This document shows positions 8,247-17,039 of a stretch of 64,000 nt of DNA, one piece after another. The DNA comes from Shouchella miscanthi (lineage in GTDB: Bacteria; Bacillota; Bacilli; Bacillales; Bacillaceae_D). How positions within the stretch are numbered: the first letter of the stretch is position 1; each line of letters opens with the position of its first letter. The DNA lies in NCBI RefSeq assembly GCF_007725405.1, contig NZ_CP042163.1, positions 806,001-870,000 of the forward strand, written 5' to 3'. Under the pieces are notes generated by a model, which ran no database searches, had not been told where the DNA came from, and was given only the letters and a program-made list of their open reading frames with translations. A program made the position numbers and the translations under genes.

Positions 8247-10230
8247 CGAATTATTAAAAAAAGACGAAGTTTGGCTTCGTATTACTCAGTTGGAATACAA
8301 GATGAAAGATGGAATGTCAAAAGAGGAATTTGAAAAAGAAGTGCGGCGAATTTATATAGAGGAAACGGGCGAAGAGCTCCCAGCAGACATGAAAGTGTAC
8401 ACTTCAAATGAAAGTAACGATTTGGAATCAGATTACGATGGAACAGCAATTTATTTTGAGAACGAAGAGAAAAACATCAATCAGCTTTACGTAATATCAC
8501 AAGGCTCTAATGATCAGGGGGATTGGCTGTATAATGCGATTGGCCTGTTCCAAGGAAAAGACGCATCTCAGGCAATTGATACCGATACTTTTGTTGATGA
8601 AGCAAAAAGGGCGTTTAATATAAACGATGAAGAAATGTTGACAGTCGGTCTAGGTCATTCGCTCGCCAATAATAATAATTTAACGGCTCAAGTGTTGAAT
8701 GAAAGTTTTGACAAGATTTATGGGGTTAATGGCGCGCAAATAAATGCATATCAACTTTACAATATTGATGACCATTTTTATAGAGAAGTCAATCAAAACT
8801 TCAATCTACCAAGAACAAACAAAAATGCCATCTACACCCTTCCCCCTCATGAATTCGAACAATTTGCCATCGAGTACATAGAAGAAAAAATCGACACCGG
8901 TTCCATTTACCAACTTCGTTCGATTAATGACCCCCTTTATGCGTTGATGGAAAATACGCGAGGATTTGTGACGGTTCCGATCGACGCGAAAGAGGGGATT
9001 GTAACGAACAACAATTATGCAGGGCTGTCGCCGCTTTTTGCCAATTTGCCAGATGAGGAAATCGCTAAGTGGCAAACGATTTTTATGCCGGCCGCTGATG
9101 CGTATGTAACTGATGGGGTAGATGGTGCACTTGGAGTGCTAGAAGACATGACGGGTCTCAAACGGACGGTGTTTGATGATGTTAGCGAGTTGCAAGCTGA
9201 TTTTCAAAAGTTAATGGAATCGGAAACGATTGATTTAGATGAGTACCCTGCCTTTATGCGGGGAGAGATGGCTCGTTCCCATGCGCTTGGGCAAGTAGGG
9301 GCGAAAATTCCACAAGCTTTTGATTTGTTAAGCAAGGCATTGACAGAGTTTGACCATATCAAACAATTCCAGCGGAACATAGGGCCGATCATAGAGACAG
9401 TTCAAGGCTTAAACGATTCGGCTGAAGAGGTGTTCGGGTATTTGGTTGAGGCTGGCTACATTGATGAGACTTCGAAAGACAACATTGTCAAAGAATTGAA
9501 TGGATTGACCGAGTCTTTGGAAATCCTTAATGATTATGAGCATCTTGAAGATGTGTATAAAGAATATCCGCATTTAATGCGAGATGGCGGAAGTGGGCTA
9601 TTAGGAAGTGACTTGGCTTTTTTGCTGCTCTTAATTGAACATGGCGAAAAATTATCTGGCCATTGGCAGGCGCTAGAAAAGGAATTGCAGGAAGTCATGA
9701 GTGAAATTGGCCATAGCCACAGTATCCATGAATTGTTGAATGCGCTGAATGCAGAAAACGGAGTTTCGTACTCGAACAATGAAATGATCTTGAGCACTCA
9801 GCATGGAGGCGAGGAGATCCGTGTTAATTTAAGTACTACGGTCGAAGCGTATTACAACGGTCTAACGATTGTTGAGCAACAACAAGAACAAGTACAAGCG
9901 TTTGTGCGTCTGTATGAGCATGAGGTCGTAGAGGATGTCGAAACCCGAAAAAAGGTGCTTGTCCAAGCGTTTGATGATATGGAAAGCAATCCTAAGGGCT
10001 ATCAGCACTTGTTAAATAAAAGCCATGCGCCTGTAGGCAGCCGTATGGAGCGAATTGTCGTGCATGACCAAATTGGCGGAATCGCATTACCTGAAGGACC
10101 AGTGTGGGAAGCGGCTTTGGTGGAGCAACTGGAAAAGCAACGCACTTTCCTTGAAAAGATGCGCGAAGGGATCGAAGAGATTTTTGATGAAGAACATAAC
10201 GTTGCCGCGATTTTTACACTTTCGGGGTAA
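8236..10230 (+). CDS. Large uncharacterised protein with lipase-like nucleophile elbow (partner of the lipoproteins)
   Basis: A 664-residue acidic protein without signal peptide or membrane segment. The N-terminal 200 residues contain YVISQGSNDQGDW and then VGLGHSLANNNNL near residue 140, resembling the RGT/SxG and GHSLG elements of alpha/beta-hydrolase lipases. The rest is long amphipathic helices with coiled-coil character, as in secreted effector-like Bacillus proteins (DUF6792-like by recollection; not searched). The start at 8236 is preceded by GGAGG; the in-frame upstream ATG at 8215 lies inside the lipoprotein. Candidate roles: lipid hydrolase or contact-dependent effector with the lipoprotein as partner. 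Function unproven. Confidence 0.75.
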   Translation: MTNDELLKKDEVWLRITQLEYKMKDGMSKEEFEKEVRRIYIEETGEELPADMKVYTSNESNDLESDYDGTAIYFENEEKNINQLYVISQGSNDQGDWLYNAIGLFQGKDASQAIDTDTFVDEAKRAFNINDEEMLTVGLGHSLANNNNLTAQVLNESFDKIYGVNGAQINAYQLYNIDDHFYREVNQNFNLPRTNKNAIYTLPPHEFEQFAIEYIEEKIDTGSIYQLRSINDPLYALMENTRGFVTVPIDAKEGIVTNNNYAGLSPLFANLPDEEIAKWQTIFMPAADAYVTDGVDGALGVLEDMTGLKRTVFDDVSELQADFQKLMESETIDLDEYPAFMRGEMARSHALGQVGAKIPQAFDLLSKALTEFDHIKQFQRNIGPIIETVQGLNDSAEEVFGYLVEAGYIDETSKDNIVKELNGLTESLEILNDYEHLEDVYKEYPHLMRDGGSGLLGSDLAFLLLLIEHGEKLSGHWQALEKELQEVMSEIGHSHSIHELLNALNAENGVSYSNNEMILSTQHGGEEIRVNLSTTVEAYYNGLTIVEQQQEQVQAFVRLYEHEVVEDVETRKKVLVQAFDDMESNPKGYQHLLNKSHAPVGSRMERIVVHDQIGGIALPEGPVWEAALVEQLEKQRTFLEKMREGIEEIFDEEHNVAAIFTLSG

Positions 10231-10249
10231 TTAGGAAGGAGGATGAGTC

Positions 10250-10588
10250 ATGATTCCTGATGATACAGGAGTGGTTGTGATATCACACCAATTTAAAGAA
10301 CCACCAAGCTATATGTGGAAACGACTTCAGCTTGAACTATCAATAAATCAGCTTTATTTCCTTCAAGCCACTTTAGGCCAATCCCTTCGAGCCAGCTTAG
10401 GTACGAGCAGCGGCGCGTTTATTGACGCCCTTGAAGAGAAGGAAACAGAATTGACAAGAGATATGACAACACGAATTGAAATGGTTTCTTCTGAAGCAAA
10501 ACAAGCGACACAATTAGCTGAAAACTATTTGGAAAATATCTCTACGCAGCGAGTATCCCTCCATTATAGGCGCATGCTTACCGATTAA
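10250..10588 (+). CDS. Small helical protein downstream of the large effector-like gene
   Basis: A 112-residue protein with GGAGG 7 bases before ATG, 19 bases after the large gene, so the same operon. The body is predicted mostly helical, with a Gln/Glu-rich C-terminal half (EEKETELTRD, SEAKQATQLAENYLEN). This is reminiscent in size and style of WXG/LXG-accessory proteins of type VII secretion loci, but no WxG motif is visible. Not recognised with certainty. Confidence 0.7.
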   Translation: MIPDDTGVVVISHQFKEPPSYMWKRLQLELSINQLYFLQATLGQSLRASLGTSSGAFIDALEEKETELTRDMTTRIEMVSSEAKQATQLAENYLENISTQRVSLHYRRMLTD

Positions 10589-11014
10589 AAGTAGGTCTTT
10601 AAAACGCGCTGGTCGTGATCAGGGTGTTTTTGTTTTAAAGCAGTCTTTTTGATGTATGTAGATGATGCACGTTTGTCTAACTTAATGTAATAAAACAAAT
10701 AATAATACTTAGCATAATTAAATTCTTTATTTATTTAATGAATGTCATAGAATAAAAATATTACTTGTTACCGTTCTGAAAAATGGTCGCTGTCATCAAC
10801 CACGCGCCATATGACCTTTTTTACAATTAGATGAACTCTATTAAATTTTCTTTTATAAAGATCATCTATCAGAGGTCAAATAATAGATTTTTATTGTATG
10901 AAAAAAGGAAATCAGTGAATTTATTCAAACAATTAATAAAGAGCCAATTTCAAGTCAAAAGCTACAAAGAGGTTATCTTCATTTAGGAGAACCTTTTTTG
11001 AGAGTAATTTCACA
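10589..11014. other. Intergenic region before the CRISPR leader
   Basis: 426 bases. It starts with an imperfect hairpin around 10599-10630 ending in GTGTTTTTG, a plausible terminator for the preceding operon. It then becomes AT-rich without a credible gene. From 10902 one frame stays open for about 150 bases (EISEFIQTIN, then RGYLHLGEPF) without a start codon, possibly a gene remnant. No cas2-like sequence is visible, although cas genes would normally precede this leader. Confidence 0.5.
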
Positions 11015-11177
11015 ATTGGTGCGAACCCTAAGCGAACATAAAAACCCTGGGTGACCCGCACCGCTTTTTTGACTTAATATGTAACAATGTGTAATTGGTT
11101 TTGCTGAAAATCTTTCTTGAAGGCTAATTTGTGGTAATATTTAGGGGGAGAAAGGTGCTTTTAAGCGTTCTCCCGCT
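11015..11177 (+). promoter_or_regulatory. CRISPR leader
   Basis: An AT-rich leader directly upstream of the first repeat. It has a GGTGCG...CGCACC hairpin with a T-run (11018-11070), then TGTAACAATGTGTA and TGGTAATATTTAGGGG about 30 bases before the array. The terminal repeats at the other end are degenerate, so new spacers would be added at this side and transcription should run rightwards. A second, relic copy lies at 3475-3637. Confidence 0.8.
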
Positions 11178-11738
11178 ATCGCACTCTATATGAGTGCGTG
11201 GATTGAAATCCAAATGTCCTTATAATGAATTGGTGTATGTGCATCGCACTCTATATGAGTGCGTGGATTGAAATAGCCTCTTCCTGCTCTTTTGCCACTA
11301 TATACCCTTATCGCACTCTATATGAGTGCGTGGATTGAAATTTTTAGGCACATTACTAGGGACTTTAACACCAAAATCGCACTCTATATGAGTGCGTGGA
11401 TTGAAATAATTAAATCACATTGGCTTGAACAAGGTTACGGAATCGCACTCTATATGAGTGCGTGGATTGAAATCCTGACGGTCCGGGCAATCGAAAGCCG
11501 TTTTATATCGCACTCTATATGAGTGCGTGGATTGAAATTTGTGAAGGTTGGCGAAGAAACAATTTATAAAAAATCGCACTCTATATGAGTGCGTGGATTG
11601 AAATATAGAACCACATCTCCAATTTTAATATTCATTATATCGCACTCTATATGAGTGCGTGGATTGAAAACTCTTTGATCTTAGTCTCAATTGCTAGCAC
11701 CGAGTCATCGCACTCTCTAGAAGTGCGTGAATTCATAC
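11178..11738 (+). CRISPR. CRISPR array, 9 repeats and 8 spacers, type I-C-like repeat
   Basis: Repeats of 32 bases start at 11178, 11243, 11310, 11376, 11442, 11507, 11573, 11639 and 11707. They begin ATCGCACTC, contain an inner GCACTC/GAGTGC hairpin and end GTGGATTGAAAT, the signature of type I-C repeats. Spacers are 33-36 bases and all different. The eighth repeat has a changed last base and the ninth is degenerate (CTCTAGAAGTG, ATTCATAC), marking the trailer end. No cas gene occurs anywhere in the window, so any activity would rely on Cas proteins encoded elsewhere. Confidence 0.97.
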
Positions 11739-11778
11739 TGCAGAAATTAAGGGAATATGTTTAAAAAGGGTGGAAGGT

Positions 11779-12861
11779 ATGTCTACAACTGACATGAAAG
11801 CAAGTATCAATCAAGATACGCTAGTGAAATGTGTGAGTCAGAAGCTTAAGCGCTCTTTAACAAAAGGAGAGCTTGAATGGAACGTACAAGCTTTATCGGG
11901 AGAAGTGAATTTTACAACGCAAGGCATTTACCGTGTTTTTGGCTCGGCCCTTAAAAAGATAAAATGGTCGCTTATAATAAAAGTGATTCAAGAAGTAGAG
12001 GATAAACGGAACCCGCAGCACCATAATTATTGGAAACGAGAGGCTCTTATCCATCAAACTGGTATTCTTAATCGTTATTCGAATGTCATAAAAAGCCCAA
12101 CCTGTTATGAGGTCGAGGACAAAAGTGATGGTACGATTTGGATTTGGATGGAAGAAGTGAATGGGGCTCATAAGCAGTTCTCAAAGGAAGATTTTGCTGT
12201 TATAGCGAAATCAATCGGACACTTTAACGGAACGTACGTAAATGGTCCTGCTCACGACGAGGAATGGATTTGTCGGTCTTGGCTGGCATCTTGGATTAAA
12301 AGCAGTCAGAAGTACGCAATGCAGGTGGACGGTTTTGTCGATTCAAATCGGTTGAGTGAACAGGTGAACGATAGGTTACGAGCGTACCTCTCATTAACTT
12401 CTAACATGGATAAACAGTTGAATGTATTGAAAGCGCTTCCTAGAGTGCTTGCCCATCAAGACTTGAGTAAAGGAAATATATTTGTTAATCAGGAGCAAGT
12501 GACACTGATTGATTGGCAGTTTATGAGTCTTTCAGGAGTAGGAGAAGATTTAGGGAAGTTGTTTGGCGTTATGCTGAGTCAAGAGGCTATTCCTATTCAA
12601 GAAGCGGAAGAATACCAAAAGCTTTTGCTTCGTTCTTACGTAGATGGATTGGCAGAGACAGGTAATCAACTAAACGAAGCACTTATTCGATATGGCTTTT
12701 TTACGTCATTTGCTTTGAGATGTGTATGGGAAGTACCGAAACTTGTTGAACTTCACATAAAACAGCAAAACAACTGTAGCGAATATGAGCGTTTATTGAG
12801 CCTAACGAGCTATCAGCTAAAGGTTTATAGAGAGATTATGCGATTTCCTCTAGTCATCTAG
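11779..12861 (+). CDS. Aminoglycoside phosphotransferase (APH)-family kinase
   Basis: A 360-residue cytoplasmic protein with the catalytic loop HQDLSKGNIF near residue 226 and the metal-binding LIDWQF about 20 residues later, as in APH/choline kinase-fold enzymes. The N-lobe is less conserved. The start at 11779 (MSTTDMKAS) is preceded by AAGGGTGGAAGG; an in-frame GTG at 11770 falls in that site. The substrate is unknown: antibiotic resistance, small-molecule kinase or CotS-like roles are all possible. It stands alone just after the CRISPR array. Confidence 0.75.
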   Translation: MSTTDMKASINQDTLVKCVSQKLKRSLTKGELEWNVQALSGEVNFTTQGIYRVFGSALKKIKWSLIIKVIQEVEDKRNPQHHNYWKREALIHQTGILNRYSNVIKSPTCYEVEDKSDGTIWIWMEEVNGAHKQFSKEDFAVIAKSIGHFNGTYVNGPAHDEEWICRSWLASWIKSSQKYAMQVDGFVDSNRLSEQVNDRLRAYLSLTSNMDKQLNVLKALPRVLAHQDLSKGNIFVNQEQVTLIDWQFMSLSGVGEDLGKLFGVMLSQEAIPIQEAEEYQKLLLRSYVDGLAETGNQLNEALIRYGFFTSFALRCVWEVPKLVELHIKQQNNCSEYERLLSLTSYQLKVYREIMRFPLVI

Positions 12862-12942
12862 TATCACTGGTGGAAATAGGGTGAGAATGCACGATGACTC
12901 CCCCTACTTCCTGGTAAAACAATCTGAGGGTTACCAACAATG

Positions 12943-13722
12943 TCATGAAGGAATAAGGGAAAAATACTTTAATGCATGCTCAATACCGTTTTCTGAAGAA
13001 GACTTAGTAATGTAATCGGCAACTTGTTTTATCCCATGAGAACCGTTTTCCATTGCAACTCCAACGGAAACATAAGATAGCATTTCTATATCATTGTCCC
13101 CATCTCCAAAAGCAATTGCACGAGAACGGTCAAGGTGAAAGTAATGTAACACGCTTTCGATAGCCCGTGCTTTACTAATATCTGTTTCCAACACATTTAA
13201 AATGTAAGGATGCCAGCGCTTGAACTGCAGCAATGGGAACGCTGTCTTGTAGAGCTGTTCAATTCGTTCATCTCCAAATAGACAAAGCAAATGGACAGGT
13301 AAAAGAGTATCTTTTTGTCGGATTGGTGGATTGGTAGCGAGTGATAGAGTTTCCTGTAAGGCTTGTGTTATTTTCTCATTTTGAAAACCATTCATATGAA
13401 ACGTGTGACTGTAAAACGACAAGGCGTGCTGGTGTTGCCGTGCGAAGTTTTCAATCGCCTGCACCGTCTTTACATTCATGCATTGACTGTAAATGACGTC
13501 GTTTTGATGTGTAACAAGCCCTCCATTTGCAGTGATAAACGTCGTGATACCGAGCTTCTTTAACTCTTCACACATAGATAATGGTCGACCAGTGGCAGCC
13601 ACGACGCGTGTCCCTTGATTTAGTAATGTGTGAATTGATTTTTTGGAAGACTCAGGTATGCATCCGGTTTGATTGTTCGTGAGCGTCCCATCAACGTCAA
13701 AAAAGACGATGTCGTAAGTCAT
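12943..13722 (-). CDS. HAD-superfamily phosphatase, Cof type
   Basis: A 259-residue protein of the Cof/YkrA class of HAD hydrolases. Motif I is DVDGT at residues 9-13, motif II lies in VVAATGRP, and the late acidic motif is GDGDNDIEML near residue 206. Such enzymes dephosphorylate sugar phosphates or cofactors. Its start codon overlaps the stop of the upstream APH gene in an ATGA, so it is the second gene of a two-gene operon. Confidence 0.88.
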   Translation of the reverse strand: MTYDIVFFDVDGTLTNNQTGCIPESSKKSIHTLLNQGTRVVAATGRPLSMCEELKKLGITTFITANGGLVTHQNDVIYSQCMNVKTVQAIENFARQHQHALSFYSHTFHMNGFQNEKITQALQETLSLATNPPIRQKDTLLPVHLLCLFGDERIEQLYKTAFPLLQFKRWHPYILNVLETDISKARAIESVLHYFHLDRSRAIAFGDGDNDIEMLSYVSVGVAMENGSHGIKQVADYITKSSSENGIEHALKYFSLIPS

Positions 13723-14609
13723 TTAAACCCTCCCAATTTTTTTAATTTAAGAAAACGGTTAACAAAAGGGCTAGCTTTGTCTAGCTCTTTTTGTTCGTGC
13801 AAGTAAAGTAGATGGTGGAAAAGTGGTTGAAGTCCATAAAACCGTTTTACTCGTTCAACGATGCCTTGCTTGCATTCATCTGTTTTGTAATAGCGTAATA
13901 CAGAAAGAACCGTATCAAGACCATATGTCCAATAAAGACCAGCAAAATCAAAAGCGGGATCACCTATTTGCGCATCTGTATAATCAATGATTCCGACTAA
14001 CTTTTGTTCGCTTTGGCTATAGATCATGTTAGCCGTTGTAAGGTCTCCGTGAATGGGCACTAATAGCCGAGTGTCTGTTGATAATGTTTCTAAGAAAGTC
14101 TCAAATACAACGTCTATCGCACGGATGATGTTGGTTTCGAGCTGTGGAAAGATGATCTGTTGCAAGTGATTATACAGAGTCTTCCAAAACGAATGACTAT
14201 GAATGGCATGTAAATTAGGCAGTTCATCAACAGTGATATGATGTAAAGCTGTTAAAAAATTCCCTATGTGCTGACAATCCGTTGTTGAAAGTGTGACTTG
14301 TTCTTCAATGGTTTTGACTGGAACACCAGCAATAAGAGGATAGGAAAGGCCAACTAAAGTCTCTTCTATAAAGAGTGGAGTCAGTTTTGGAACAGACAAG
14401 CTAGGTTGTCTTGCTTGTAAAGCGCGGTTTAACTCTAACTCCTTATGTAGTGCCGTCTCTAAACCTCTTTTTTTAGGAAAACGAAATACAAGGTTGTCGT
14501 TTACAATCAAGATGGTATGATCCCACCCTGATTGTATATGTTCTAGCTTATGAATTAGTAGGGTAGGAACGCATTGTCTAATGCGTTCCTTCCATATGGA
14601 TTCAGTCAT
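13719..14609 (-). CDS. APH-family phosphotransferase
   Basis: A 296-residue member of the aminoglycoside phosphotransferase family. The catalytic loop is HGDLTTANMIY at residue 187 onwards, followed by IIDYTDAQIGDPAFDFAGL, the metal-binding and structural motif. Length is family-typical. It is co-transcribed with the HAD phosphatase through an ATGA overlap. The substrate cannot be told from sequence; it is not close to a resistance enzyme that I recognise. Confidence 0.85.
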   Translation of the reverse strand: MTESIWKERIRQCVPTLLIHKLEHIQSGWDHTILIVNDNLVFRFPKKRGLETALHKELELNRALQARQPSLSVPKLTPLFIEETLVGLSYPLIAGVPVKTIEEQVTLSTTDCQHIGNFLTALHHITVDELPNLHAIHSHSFWKTLYNHLQQIIFPQLETNIIRAIDVVFETFLETLSTDTRLLVPIHGDLTTANMIYSQSEQKLVGIIDYTDAQIGDPAFDFAGLYWTYGLDTVLSVLRYYKTDECKQGIVERVKRFYGLQPLFHHLLYLHEQKELDKASPFVNRFLKLKKLGGFK

Positions 14610-14821
14610 TTTTGAATGGTTCCTCCCAGTCTTCTAGAAATCTCTATAGAGCTTTAAATGGCCACCGATCGGTACGCAATGATTGAAAAGTAAAGTTCTT
14701 ATTCAGCAAAGAAAGCGGTGGCAAGCTGTTTGAGTTTCATAAAACATCCTTCTTAAACGTAATTTCGACATTTATGCTTTAAATCCTCGTTGAGCGATGG
14801 AAAAGAGACAATATAAAACGG

Positions 14822-14851
14822 TTGACATTGTATATATAGTATATGTACAAT
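14822..14851 (+). promoter_or_regulatory. Promoter with overlapping GntR-type palindrome
   Basis: TTGACA (14822-14827), an 18-base spacer and TACAAT (14846-14851). The spacer and -10 form a 25-base palindrome at 14827-14851 centred on a G, with outer arms ATTGTA/TACAAT matching at 11 of 12 positions. It lies 31 bases before the GntR gene, so autorepression of the operon by its first product is the natural reading. Confidence 0.75.
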
Positions 14852-14881
14852 AGTTACAAAGATAACAATTGAGAGGTACCT

Positions 14882-15259
14882 ATGAATATTATCTTATCAA
14901 ATGCGTCACAAGAACCAATCTATGTGCAAATTAAAAATCAAATTAAACAAAGCATATTGAGAGGGGAGTTGATGGAAGGCGACCCGCTACCTTCCATGCG
15001 AAAACTAGCTAAAGAATTACAAATTAGTGTCATCACGACAAAGCGCGCATACGAAGAATTAGAGCGAGACGGCTTTATCATTTCGTATGTTGGAAAAGGG
15101 TCATTTATAGCAGGACAAAATCAAGATCTCATTCAAGAGAGGCGTTTGCAAATGGTTGAACAAGGCTTGGCGGAAATTGTGAAAGAAAGTAAAAATCTAG
15201 ATATTTCTCTTCATCAACTTCAAGAATTACTGGTAATGCTATATGAGGAGGAAGAGTAA
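14882..15259 (+). CDS. GntR-family regulator, YtrA subfamily
   Basis: A 125-residue protein consisting of an N-terminal winged helix-turn-helix (residues about 10-75, with MRKLAKELQISVITTKRAYEELE) and only a short helical tail. This is the YtrA-type architecture normally encoded at the head of ABC exporter operons as their repressor. Its stop codon abuts the ATG of the ABC ATPase. The palindromic promoter upstream is its likely target. Confidence 0.9.
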   Translation: MNIILSNASQEPIYVQIKNQIKQSILRGELMEGDPLPSMRKLAKELQISVITTKRAYEELERDGFIISYVGKGSFIAGQNQDLIQERRLQMVEQGLAEIVKESKNLDISLHQLQELLVMLYEEEE

Positions 15260-16120
15260 ATGGAAGAAGTCGTCACGTTTCATCATGTTCATAAAACGTA
15301 TAAAAACTTTTTGTTAAGAGATATCTCTTTCTCCGTTAAAAAAGGGTTTATTACGGGGTTTATTGGACCAAATGGTGCGGGGAAAACAACAACAATTAAA
15401 CTGATGCTTGATTTAGTGCAACCTGATTCAGGCGAAATCAAGTTGTTTAATCAGACATATCAGTCTAATAGGGAAGAATTAAAGCAACGGGTAGGAGTTG
15501 TTTTCTCCGATCACCATCTTTACCAGCACTTGACCATTGAAAAAATGAAGAAAATTGTCTCGAACTTCTACATTAAATGGGATGATGATCGATTTGAACA
15601 CTACTTAAAAAAGTTCAACTTGCGTTCCAATCAAAAGATTGGTCAATTGTCAAAAGGGATGGGAATGAAGCTTTCGATTGCGATTGCGTTATCCCATCAC
15701 GCTGATTTGATTGTATTAGATGAACCAACAGCAGCCCTTGATCCAATAAGCCGCAGAGAAATTTTGCAGCTGTTAATGGACATCATTCAAGATGAAGAAA
15801 AAGCCGTATTTTTTTCAACGCATATTACGACTGACTTAGAGCAAATTGCCGATTATATCCTGTTTCTCCATAATGGAACGGTCATTTTAAATGATGAAAA
15901 AGACGCGATTCTTGATCAGCATGTTATTGTAAGAGGTGCTATCGACTTGCTTGATCCAGATACTCGGAAATTGTTTTTACAAGTGAAAGAGACATCGGTT
16001 GGCTTTGAAGCGTTGACCAATCAAGCTAGTCTTGTAAGACGTCTAATGGGAGAAGAAGTGGTGATGGAGAAGGCGTCTTTAGAAGAGATTATGGTGTATA
16101 CGATCGGTGACATGTCTTAA
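15260..16120 (+). CDS. ABC transporter ATP-binding protein (exporter operon, first ATPase)
   Basis: A 286-residue ATPase: Walker A GPNGAGKTT near residue 38, signature LSKGMGMKL near 132, Walker B LIVLDEPTAALDP near 153, and the switch His in FFSTHIT. The Gly-poor signature (LSKGM) is typical of YtrB/YhcG/BcrA-like exporters. Directly after the GntR gene with no gap. Organisation GntR-ATPase-ATPase-permease resembles the B. subtilis yhcF-yhcG-yhcH-yhcI operon. The substrate is unknown, possibly a peptide antibiotic or membrane stressor. Confidence 0.9.
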   Translation: MEEVVTFHHVHKTYKNFLLRDISFSVKKGFITGFIGPNGAGKTTTIKLMLDLVQPDSGEIKLFNQTYQSNREELKQRVGVVFSDHHLYQHLTIEKMKKIVSNFYIKWDDDRFEHYLKKFNLRSNQKIGQLSKGMGMKLSIAIALSHHADLIVLDEPTAALDPISRREILQLLMDIIQDEEKAVFFSTHITTDLEQIADYILFLHNGTVILNDEKDAILDQHVIVRGAIDLLDPDTRKLFLQVKETSVGFEALTNQASLVRRLMGEEVVMEKASLEEIMVYTIGDMS

Positions 16121-16202
16121 CTATGTATAACCATAGTTGTGAAAACAACGAAGATACAAAGAGACTATTGTTAGAATATTAGGGTAAAAGGAGATTGCAA
16201 TT

Positions 16203-17039
16203 GTGAATGCTTTAGTGGAAGTAAATGAACTAAATAAAACATTTAAGCAAGGTGGCTTTGGTTTAGAAAATATTTCGTTTACCATAAAACCAGGCTCTAT
16301 TGTTGGCTTTATTGGGGAAAATGGTGCAGGTAAATCCACAACCATTGGTTCTATCATTGGTTCCATTCGTAAGGACCATGGTGTTGTGCGTATATTTGGT
16401 CAGGAAATGCAAGATGGAAAAGACTTTGTTAAAGAAGATATTGGGGTTGTGTTCGATACTGTTCAACTCCCCGAAGAACTAACCATTGTGAAACTAGAAC
16501 GTGTGTTTAATGGAATTTATCGCAATTGGAATAAAGAGATGTTTTATTCATATGTAGAGCAATTCTCTTTACCAAGGAAAAAGAAAATACGCTCTTTTTC
16601 AAGAGGGATGTCGATGAAAGTATCGGTTGCTGTGGCGCTCTCCCACGATGCAAAGTTGCTTCTTTTAGATGAAGCAACGGCAGGGCTTGATCCCAGTGGA
16701 CGCGATGATCTTCTGAACGTATTACGTACGTTTGTCAGTGATGGAAAGCGATCCATACTTCTTTCTTCTCATATAACGAGTGATATTGAGAAGATTGCCG
16801 ATTCGCTTATTTTCATTAAAGGTGGCAGGATTTTATTTGATATTGAGAAAGAATCATTGCTTTCGACTTACCGCATACGATCGTGTACGAAGAAGGAATT
16901 TGATTCTTTACCAAAAGCGGAGATTGTCGCGTATCGAGAACAAGAGACGTTTGTTTCCGTTCTTGTTAAAGGGAAAGAGGGCAAGGCGCCATCTATTGAT
17001 GAAATCACAGTATTGCTAATGCGAGGTGTTCATGTATGA
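16203..17039 (+). CDS. ABC transporter ATP-binding protein (exporter operon, second ATPase)
   Basis: A 278-residue ATPase with GENGAGKST (near residue 39), FSRGMSMKV signature and LLLLDEATAGLDP Walker B, paralogous to the preceding gene. It starts at a GTG with AAAGGAG 8 bases upstream, 82 bases after the first ATPase. Its end overlaps the permease start (ATGA). Presence of two distinct ATPases suggests a heterodimeric motor for the single permease gene that follows. Confidence 0.9.
   Translation: MNALVEVNELNKTFKQGGFGLENISFTIKPGSIVGFIGENGAGKSTTIGSIIGSIRKDHGVVRIFGQEMQDGKDFVKEDIGVVFDTVQLPEELTIVKLERVFNGIYRNWNKEMFYSYVEQFSLPRKKKIRSFSRGMSMKVSVAVALSHDAKLLLLDEATAGLDPSGRDDLLNVLRTFVSDGKRSILLSSHITSDIEKIADSLIFIKGGRILFDIEKESLLSTYRIRSCTKKEFDSLPKAEIVAYREQETFVSVLVKGKEGKAPSIDEITVLLMRGVHV

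Noticed and set aside
11292-11522. Open frame encoding repeated ALYMSAWIEI peptides
   Set aside because: It is a translation of the CRISPR repeats, not a protein gene.
3423-11738. Island interpreted as a prophage or transposon
   Set aside because: No integrase, transposase, phage structural gene, tRNA attachment site or terminal repeats of a transposon are visible; only the CRISPR leader repeats flank it.
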